From Streptomyces sp. XM83C (lineage in GTDB: Bacteria > Actinomycetota > Actinomycetes > Streptomycetales > Streptomycetaceae), in the NCBI RefSeq assembly GCF_023072675.1, contig NZ_JALLGL010000001.1, positions 42,090-106,089 of the forward strand: 64,000 nt of DNA. The letters run 5' to 3'. Both the position numbers and the translations under genes were made by a program. Positions 58,082 to 64,000 of this stretch are shown in pieces. Position 1 is the stretch's first letter. Every line of letters starts with the position of its first letter. Below the pieces are notes generated by a model that was not told the DNA's origin, made no database searches, and saw only the letters and a list, made by a program, of their open reading frames with translations.

Positions 58082-58789
58082 TCAGCGGGTGAAGCGGGTC
58101 GCTCCCAGGCCCACCTGATGGCCCTCCAGGGTGAGTTCTATGCCGGTCTTCGTGGTGTGGGCGGCGGTCATGTCGATGCCCGGCGGGAGGGGGGCGCGCC
58201 AGGTGGCGCCGGCCTTGCCGGCGCCGGGGACGACGACGGAGAACTCGTCGCCCGCGAGCCGGAGGGTGCCCGTCGTGTCGACCGGGGTACGGCGGCCGGT
58301 CTCGAAGTCCACCAGGTCGCCCTTGACGTTGATCCGGTCGTCGCCCGCCGGGGTGACGGTGAACTCGCCGTTGCCGAGCCGGCCGAGCGTCTTCGCCAGG
58401 TCGTCGTAGGGCACGGTCACCGTGCCGGTGGCGTGGTCGGCCTCCGCCGAGCGGGCGGTGAAGGACGGCACGGAGACGTCGTACAGGTCGATGTGCAGGT
58501 CGGTGAGGTCGAGGTAGTCGCCGGTGCGGTTGGCGGTGCTGTTCACCAGCACACGGTCGGCGTCCAGGGTGACATGGTCGAACTCTCGGCCCGCGGCCTG
58601 GGTGAGGAACGGGAAGCCGGTGATGGACACGTCCAGGTCGCTGCCCGACGGACTGCCGAAGTACTTCTCGGTGGCGAGTTCGGCGACCTCGCCGTTCGCG
58701 AAGTGCACCGCGATCCGGTCGACGACCGTGAACAGCACGGCGAGCACGACCACCGTGATCGTGAGCACCTTGACCCAGCGACGTCTCAT
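58082..58789 (-). CDS. DUF2993 membrane-anchored protein
   Basis: 235 aa starting MRRRWVKVLTITVVVLAVLF; GGGAGG lies just upstream of the ATG at 58789. One N-terminal membrane anchor (residues 8-27) is followed by DRIAVHFANGEVAELATEKY and FGSPSGSDLDVSITGFPFLT, a beta-rich DUF2993 (LmeA-like) domain. VTLDADRVLVNSTANRTGDY, VPYDDLAKTLGRLGNGEFTV and GIDMTAAHTTKTGIELTLEG complete it. LmeA-type proteins of mycobacteria act in cell-envelope lipoglycan elongation; that analogy is inferred. It converges on glgX. Confidence 0.88.
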   Translation of the reverse strand: MRRRWVKVLTITVVVLAVLFTVVDRIAVHFANGEVAELATEKYFGSPSGSDLDVSITGFPFLTQAAGREFDHVTLDADRVLVNSTANRTGDYLDLTDLHIDLYDVSVPSFTARSAEADHATGTVTVPYDDLAKTLGRLGNGEFTVTPAGDDRINVKGDLVDFETGRRTPVDTTGTLRLAGDEFSVVVPGAGKAGATWRAPLPPGIDMTAAHTTKTGIELTLEGHQVGLGATRFTR

Positions 58790-58943
58790 GCCGCCTCCCC
58801 CTTGTCCCGTCGGCTTCCGTGACGGTCGCCGATCATTGCACAGGCGTTCGACGATATGCATGAGTACGGATACTCGGACGCGCCGCCCCCGCCGACGAAA
58901 ACTCGGTGGGCGATGTCAGTGGTGAACCGTAGGCTCGCTCCTG

Positions 58944-60755
58944 ATGTCCACCACACCTGCCGCCGCCCGGGAGACCGTCCCGCGCTCCGCCGTCCGTGCG
59001 CTGCTGCGCCTGTGGCCGTACGTACGGCCCGTCCGTGTGCGGCTGTTCACCGCCGCGGGCGTCGCGATCGTCGCCTCCTGCATGGGGCTCGTCATCCCGC
59101 TCGTCCTGAAGTGGATGGTGGACGGGCCGGTCGCCGACCGTGACCCGGCCGGGGTGTGGCTCGGCGCGCTGTGGCTGCTGCTGCTCGGCCTCACCGAGGC
59201 ACTGCTGTTCGGGTTCCGGCGCTGGCTGGTGGCCCGCCCGCTGTCGCACGTCGAGGCGGAGATGCGCGCCGATCTGTACCGGCATCTACAGCGGCTGCCG
59301 GTCGCCTTCCACGACCGGTGGGCGTCGGGCCAGTTGCTGTCGCGCGCCACCACCGATCTGATGCTGCTGCGCATGTTCCTCGCCTTCCCGCTGACCTTCC
59401 TGCTGGTCAACGGCGTGACGATCCTCGTCGGCGTGATCATCATGCTGGCGCAGGACTGGACGCTGGGCCTGGTGATCCTCGGCCCGGTCGTCCCGGTGAT
59501 CGTGATGTGCGTGGTCTTCGAGAAGCGGTACGCCGATGCCGCCCGGCTCGCCCAGGACCAGGTCGGCGATCTGACGACCGTCGTCGAGGAGGGCGTCCTC
59601 GGCATCCGCATCATCAAGGGCTTCGGACGCCACCGCAGCCAGGCCCGCGCCTTCCGCGAACTGTCGGCCACCCTGCGCGGCACCGAACTGCGCAAGGCCC
59701 GCCTGCTCGCCACCATCTGGGCGGTCATCGTCACCCTGCCCGAGGTCGCGATCGGCGCCGCGCTCGTGGTCGGTGCGGTGCAGGTGGCCGACGGGGAGCT
59801 GTCCGCGGGGACGCTGGTGGCGTTCCTGTCGACGGCCCTCGCGCTGCGCTGGCCCGTGGAGTCGATCGGGTTCCTGCTGGCGATGAGCCAGGAGGCGGCC
59901 ACCGCCACCGAACGCTATTTCGAGGTGATGGACGAGCGGCCCGAGTCCGACCGGCCGCTGGACACCCCCGCAGCGAAGACGCCCGCCGGGCCGCGCCCCG
60001 ACGGCATCCGCTTCGAGAACGTCCGCTTCCGCTACCCCGACGCGCCTCCGGACAGCCCACCCGTCCTCGACGGCATCGACCTGCACATCCGTCCCGGCGA
60101 ATCCCTCGCCCTGGTCGGCGCCACCGGCAGCGGCAAGACCACCCTGACCGCGCTCGTGCCCCGGCTGCACGAGGTGACCGAGGGCCGTATCACCCTCGAC
60201 GGCATCGACATCCGCGCGATGAGCCGCGCCGAGCTGCGCGCCCAGGTCGCCGTCGCCTTCGAGGAACCCACGCTGTTCTCCGCGAGCGTCGGCGAGAACG
60301 TCCTCATGGGCGCCGCCGCCGACGCCTCCCCCGCCGACCTGGACCGCGCCCTCGCCGTCGCCCAGGCCGACTTCGTCCACGCCCTCCCGCAGGGCACCGC
60401 CACCCAGGTCGGCGAGCAGGGCCACAGCCTCTCCGGCGGGCAGCGGCAGCGCCTCGCGCTCGCCCGCGCGGTCGTCGGCAGGCCCCGGTTCCTCGTGCTG
60501 GACGATCCGCTGTCCGCGCTGGACGTGCACACGGAGGCCGCCGTGGAGGCCGCGCTGCGGCGGGTCCTCGCCGACACGACCGCGCTGATCGTGGCGCACC
60601 GCCCGTCCACGGTGCTGCTCGCCGACCGCGTCGCCCTGCTCTCCGGCGGCCGGATCACCGCCGTCGGCACCCATCACGAACTCCTGCGGGGCAACGCCGA
60701 GTACGCCCATCTCATGTCCGGCGCCGAGGAGTACCGGGAGGACCCCACCCCATGA
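58944..60755 (+). CDS. ABC exporter half-transporter 1 (degenerate Walker B Glu)
   Basis: 603 aa with an N-terminal six-helix membrane domain (LWPYVRPVRVRLFTAAGVAI to about residue 325) fused to an ABC domain. Walker A is LVGATGSGKTT, the signature LSGGQRQRLALARA, and H-loop LIVAHRPSTVL. The catalytic glutamate after Walker B is Asp (FLVLDDPLSALD), as in the degenerate site of heterodimeric exporters. Its stop overlaps the start of the second half-transporter (ATGA), so the two should form one transporter. Cargo is unknown. Confidence 0.95.
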   Translation: MSTTPAAARETVPRSAVRALLRLWPYVRPVRVRLFTAAGVAIVASCMGLVIPLVLKWMVDGPVADRDPAGVWLGALWLLLLGLTEALLFGFRRWLVARPLSHVEAEMRADLYRHLQRLPVAFHDRWASGQLLSRATTDLMLLRMFLAFPLTFLLVNGVTILVGVIIMLAQDWTLGLVILGPVVPVIVMCVVFEKRYADAARLAQDQVGDLTTVVEEGVLGIRIIKGFGRHRSQARAFRELSATLRGTELRKARLLATIWAVIVTLPEVAIGAALVVGAVQVADGELSAGTLVAFLSTALALRWPVESIGFLLAMSQEAATATERYFEVMDERPESDRPLDTPAAKTPAGPRPDGIRFENVRFRYPDAPPDSPPVLDGIDLHIRPGESLALVGATGSGKTTLTALVPRLHEVTEGRITLDGIDIRAMSRAELRAQVAVAFEEPTLFSASVGENVLMGAAADASPADLDRALAVAQADFVHALPQGTATQVGEQGHSLSGGQRQRLALARAVVGRPRFLVLDDPLSALDVHTEAAVEAALRRVLADTTALIVAHRPSTVLLADRVALLSGGRITAVGTHHELLRGNAEYAHLMSGAEEYREDPTP

Positions 60756-62608
60756 CGGCCCCCACCGCCTCCGTCACCCCCACCGACGACGACGCCGACC
60801 GGCGGCGGGAGTCCGCCGGCGACCCCTTCGACCGGGACGTCCTGCCCACCCCGCCGGGCGCGACAGCCGCGCTGCTGCGGTCCCTGCTCGCGCCGATGAA
60901 GGCCCGCGTCGCGGTCACCACGCTTCTGCTGCTGCTCCAGCAGGCGGCCGTGCAGGCGGGCCCGCTGCTCGTGGCGTACGCCATCGACCGTGCCGTGCCC
61001 GCCTTCCGCCGCGACGACCACGGCCCGCTGATCGCCGTGGCGGTCGGCTATCTGCTGAGCGCGGCGGCCTCCGGCGCGCTTCAGTACGCGTTCATCACCG
61101 CCGCCGCCCGCGTCAACCAGGACGTGCTGCTCGATCTGCGCGGACGGATCTTCCGGCACGCGCAGGCCCTCAGCGTCGACTTCCACGAGCGCTACACCAG
61201 CGGCCGGCTGATCTCCCGCTCCACCACGGACGTCGAATCGCTGCGGGAGCTGCTCGACGAGGGCCTCCAGGAGCTGGTGACGGTGATCCTGTCCTTCGTG
61301 TACATCTCGGCGATGCTGCTGTGGCTGGACCTCGGGCTCGGCGCGGTCGCCGTGGCGTCGTTCGTGCCGCTGTATCTGCTGGTACGGGTGTACCAGCGGC
61401 GGGCCGGCGAGGTGTACCGGGTGCGGTCCACGGCGATCGCGGCGGTGATCGTGAAGTTCGTCGAGACGATGAACGGCATCCGCCCGGTGCGCGCCTTCCG
61501 CCGCGAGGACGTCAACGACGCCGAGTTCCGGGTGCTGAACCGGCGGCACGAACGCAGCAACGGCGACGCGCTGCTGGAGATGGCCCGCTATGTCGTCGGC
61601 TCCCGCCTCGTCGCGAACACGGCCGTCGCGACGATCGTGCTGTGGGGCGCCTACCGGGTCGCGGACGGCTCACTGGAGCTGGGTGTGCTGGCCGCCGCCG
61701 TGCTGTATCTGCGGCGGCTGTACGACCCGATCGACCGGCTCGGCATGTTCCTCAACTCCTACCAGTCGGCCGCCGCGTCCCTGGAGAAGATCGCCGGCCT
61801 GCTCGCGCAGACCCCGTCGGTGCCCGAGCCGGCGCAGCCGCGCCAACTGCCCCCGGCCAAGGACGACATGCCGGGCCGCGAGGTCGTCTTCGACAAGGTG
61901 CGGTTCGCGTACCGCACCGGCGGCGAGGTGCTGCCCCGCTTCTGCCTGACGCTGCCCGCAGGGCAGACCGTCGCCGTCGTCGGCAGCACCGGCGCCGGCA
62001 AGTCGACGCTGGCGAAGCTGCTCGCCCGGTTCTACGACCCCACCGAGGGGCGCATCCTGCTGGACGGCGTGGACCTGCGCGACCTGGCCACGCCCGAGCT
62101 GCGGCGCGGAGTGGTGATGGTGACGCAGGAGGCGTTCCTGTTCTCCGGCTCGGTCGCCGACAACATCGCGATCGGCCGGCCCGACGCCACACGGGAGGAC
62201 ATCGAGCTGGCGGCGAAGGCGATCGGCGCGCACGAGTTCATCAGCGCCCTGCCCGACGGCTACGACACCGACGTACGCCGCCGCGGCGGCCGTATCTCCG
62301 CCGGGCAGCGCCAGCTCGTGGCGTTCGCGCGGGCGCTGCTGGCCGATCCCGCGGTGCTCATCCTGGACGAGGCGACGAGTTCGCTGGACATCCCCGGGGA
62401 GCGGGCGGTGCAGCGGGCGATGGAGACGGTGCTGCACGGCCGTACCGCAGTGGTGATCGCGCACCGGCTGTCGACGGTGGAGATCGCCGACCGGGTGCTG
62501 GTGATGGAACGCGGCCGGATCGTGGAGGACGGCAGACCCGCCGACCTGATCGCGGGCAGCGGCCGTTTCTCCGATCTGCACCGGGCGTGGCGGGACAGCC
62601 TCGCGTGA
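60752..62608 (+). CDS. ABC exporter half-transporter 2 (intact ATPase)
   Basis: 618 aa starting MTAPTASVTPTDDDADRRRE, coupled by 4-bp overlap to the upstream gene. The ~50-residue polar N-terminus precedes the membrane domain (LLLLQQAAVQAGPLLVAYAI, and VDFHERYTSGRLISRSTTDV). The ABC domain has Walker A VVGSTGAGKSTLAK, Q-loop VMVTQEAFLFSG, signature RISAGQRQLVAFARAL (SAGQ in place of SGGQ), Walker B VLILDEATSSLD with a normal Glu, and H-loop VIAHRLSTVE. With half-transporter 1 it should form an asymmetric heterodimer with one canonical and one degenerate ATP site. Confidence 0.95.
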   Translation: MTAPTASVTPTDDDADRRRESAGDPFDRDVLPTPPGATAALLRSLLAPMKARVAVTTLLLLLQQAAVQAGPLLVAYAIDRAVPAFRRDDHGPLIAVAVGYLLSAAASGALQYAFITAAARVNQDVLLDLRGRIFRHAQALSVDFHERYTSGRLISRSTTDVESLRELLDEGLQELVTVILSFVYISAMLLWLDLGLGAVAVASFVPLYLLVRVYQRRAGEVYRVRSTAIAAVIVKFVETMNGIRPVRAFRREDVNDAEFRVLNRRHERSNGDALLEMARYVVGSRLVANTAVATIVLWGAYRVADGSLELGVLAAAVLYLRRLYDPIDRLGMFLNSYQSAAASLEKIAGLLAQTPSVPEPAQPRQLPPAKDDMPGREVVFDKVRFAYRTGGEVLPRFCLTLPAGQTVAVVGSTGAGKSTLAKLLARFYDPTEGRILLDGVDLRDLATPELRRGVVMVTQEAFLFSGSVADNIAIGRPDATREDIELAAKAIGAHEFISALPDGYDTDVRRRGGRISAGQRQLVAFARALLADPAVLILDEATSSLDIPGERAVQRAMETVLHGRTAVVIAHRLSTVEIADRVLVMERGRIVEDGRPADLIAGSGRFSDLHRAWRDSLA

Positions 62609-62669
62609 GCGGGCAGCGGTCGACAGCGGACGCACGACGGCGGGGCGGAACGGCAGGGGCGGGGTTTCG

Positions 62670-64000
62670 GTGATCGACACGTACGGGGATCCCGGTGTGC
62701 CCGACCACCGGGGCGGCTGGCACTACCTGTGGTGGCTGGTGCGCTGCCAGGCGGGCCGGTCGGTGGCGGGCGCGCTGCTCGGCAGCGTCTGGATGGTGCT
62801 GCTGTCGGCGACGCCGTATCTGATGCAGCGGGCCGTCGACGAGGGCCTGGTGCCCGGCGACACAGGGGCGCTCGTGCTGTGGACGGCGCTGATGATGGCG
62901 GTGGGCGCGTTCAACGCGTGGCTGAGCATCCTGCGGCACCGCACGATGACACGGGTGCGGATGGACGCCAACTTCCGCACGGTGAAGGTGGTCGTCGACC
63001 ATGTGGTGCGGCTCGGCGCGGTACTGCCGCGCCGGGTCGGCGCCGGTGAGGTCGTCACCATCGGCGTCGGCGACGTGCAGCACATCGCGTCCGCGCTGAC
63101 CGTCGTCGGGCCCGGCGTCGGCGCGGTCGCCGCCTATCTCGCCGTCACGGGGCTGCTGCTGACGGTGTCGGTGCGGCTGACGCTGGTGGTGTTCGTCGGG
63201 ATGCCGCTGATCGCCCTCCTGATCGGGCCGCTGACGCGTCGGCTCCAGACGGTGGAGGCGGAGTACCGGGAGCGGCAGGGCGTGCTGACCGCGCGGATCG
63301 GTGACCTGGCGGGCGGGCTGCGCGTCCTCAACGGCCTCGGCGGCAAGGGCCTGTTCGCGGACGGGTTCCGCCGGGACTCGGCCCGGCTGCGCGCCCAGGG
63401 CTACCGGGTCGGCGCGGTGGCCAGCTGGCTACAGGCGCTCGGGCTGGGCCTGCCCACCCTGTATCTGGCGGTGGTGGCGTGGCTGGCGGCGCGGATGGCG
63501 GCCCAGGGGACCATCACCGTCGGCGAGCTGGTGTCGGTGTACGGCTATGTGGCGGTGCTGGTGCGCCCGATGTCGTACTTCGTGGAGTGGGCCTACCAGC
63601 TCGGGCGGGGCGTGGTGGCCGCGCGGCGCGTGGTGCGGCTGCTGGGCGTGGAGCCGGAACCGGATGCGGGCACGGCCGAGGCGCCCGCCGAGCCGGCGGT
63701 GCTGCACGACCCCGACTCGGGCGTGCGGGTGCGGCCGGGCGGTCTGACGGCACTCGTGGCGGACCGCCCGGCGGATGCGGCGGAGGTGGTGGACCGCCTG
63801 GGCCGGTACGTTCCCTCGGCGGTGACCTGGGGAGACGTACGCCTGGACGCCATCCCTCCGGCCCAGGTGCGCGCCCGCGTCCTGGTCGCCGACCCGGAGG
63901 CCGACCTCTTCGCGGGCACCCTGCGCGAGGTGATCGGCGGAACGGCGGGGGCGGCGGGGGCGGCGGGCTGCTCCGCGTCGGCCAGGGCGACCGGGGGGCG
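62670..64000 (+). CDS. ABC exporter half-transporter 3, truncated at window edge, NBD lacks Walker A
   Basis: 443 residues from a GTG at 62670 to the window edge. The N-terminus VIDTYGDPGVPDHRGGWHYL leads into a typical exporter membrane domain (LLGSVWMVLLSATPYLMQRA, MTRVRMDANFRTVKVVVDHV, GVGDVQHIA). Where the nucleotide-binding domain should open, the sequence is GGLTALVADRPADAAEVVDR, with no GxxGxGK(S/T). The Q-loop position reads LVADPEADLFAG, without Gln. The NBD is thus degenerate from the start. A fourth half-transporter outside the window would be its natural partner. It begins 62 bp after half-transporter 2. Confidence 0.88.
   Translation, partial: MIDTYGDPGVPDHRGGWHYLWWLVRCQAGRSVAGALLGSVWMVLLSATPYLMQRAVDEGLVPGDTGALVLWTALMMAVGAFNAWLSILRHRTMTRVRMDANFRTVKVVVDHVVRLGAVLPRRVGAGEVVTIGVGDVQHIASALTVVGPGVGAVAAYLAVTGLLLTVSVRLTLVVFVGMPLIALLIGPLTRRLQTVEAEYRERQGVLTARIGDLAGGLRVLNGLGGKGLFADGFRRDSARLRAQGYRVGAVASWLQALGLGLPTLYLAVVAWLAARMAAQGTITVGELVSVYGYVAVLVRPMSYFVEWAYQLGRGVVAARRVVRLLGVEPEPDAGTAEAPAEPAVLHDPDSGVRVRPGGLTALVADRPADAAEVVDRLGRYVPSAVTWGDVRLDAIPPAQVRARVLVADPEADLFAGTLREVIGGTAGAAGAAGCSASARATGG

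Noticed and set aside
59156..60751. An upstream in-frame extension of the second ABC half-transporter
   Set aside because: The extension is antisense-like shadow of half-transporter 1; the ATGA overlap at 60752 marks the true start.

Overview
The window is a piece of a Streptomyces chromosome. The sequence is very GC-rich, with strong G/C bias at third codon positions, many GTG starts and AGGAG-type ribosome binding sites. Two genes carry the rare leucine codon TTA. The gene order gatC-gatA-x-gatB / rmdB-like-ligA / mnmA-cysteine desulfurase / oligopeptide ABC operon / gcvT-gcvH-glyA-sdaA matches, from memory, the S. coelicolor SCO545x-SCO550x core region. I see no tRNA, rRNA, CRISPR array, insertion sequence, prophage or antibiotic cluster. 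This is core chromosome, and most of the novelty lies between the genes.

Layout. 1-6.4 kb: truncated ATPase-type LuxR-like regulator, a 61-aa protein behind a hairpin that pairs with its ribosome binding site, a RimL-like acetyltransferase overlapping an MMPL transporter, a small membrane protein, and a methyltransferase whose 3' end has been amplified into a 52-53 bp tandem array. 6.4-10.7 kb: the gatCAB tRNA-amidotransferase operon with a conserved 79-aa unknown inserted, then a TetR/DUF4267 divergent pair with visible operators. 11.4-17.8 kb: GGDEF-EAL c-di-GMP protein (rmdB-like, TTA codon), NAD+ DNA ligase, MetE-like protein, SDR. 17.8-25.1 kb: LOG protein, hydrolase, mnmA, Tat-exported amidase, an orphan TPP riboswitch pointing at the 3' end of a cysteine desulfurase gene, small membrane proteins, TetR and WYL regulators. 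25.1-28.2 kb: a gene remnant, acyl-CoA thioesterase, membrane-anchored esterase, TRIC-type channel.

28.2-34.7 kb is a five-gene oligopeptide ABC transporter operon (permease, binding protein, permease, two ATPases) with a nested hairpin after the binding-protein gene. 35-37.5 kb holds two SseB-family proteins and a P-loop kinase-like protein. 37.6-42.3 kb is a glycine/serine block: tandem glycine riboswitch, gcvT, gcvH, glyA, a terminator, then sdaA. Together these cleave glycine, interconvert glycine and serine, and deaminate serine; gcvP is not here. 42.3-47 kb: GH25 muramidase, a frameshifted small gene, an F420/NADP-reductase-like protein, and a GntR regulator divergent from leuA, which is preceded by a textbook leucine attenuator.

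47-58.8 kb: EF-hand protein, acetyltransferase, a coupled pair (deacetylase-like lipoprotein plus beta-propeller lipoprotein), an RsbW-like kinase with a TTA codon, enoyl-CoA hydratase, SHOCT and DUF6325 proteins, two paralogous L,D-transpeptidase lipoproteins, glycogen debranching enzyme glgX, and a DUF2993 protein. 58.9-64 kb: three consecutive ABC exporter half-transporters. The first two look like an asymmetric heterodimer. The third, cut by the window edge, has a nucleotide-binding domain without a Walker A motif.
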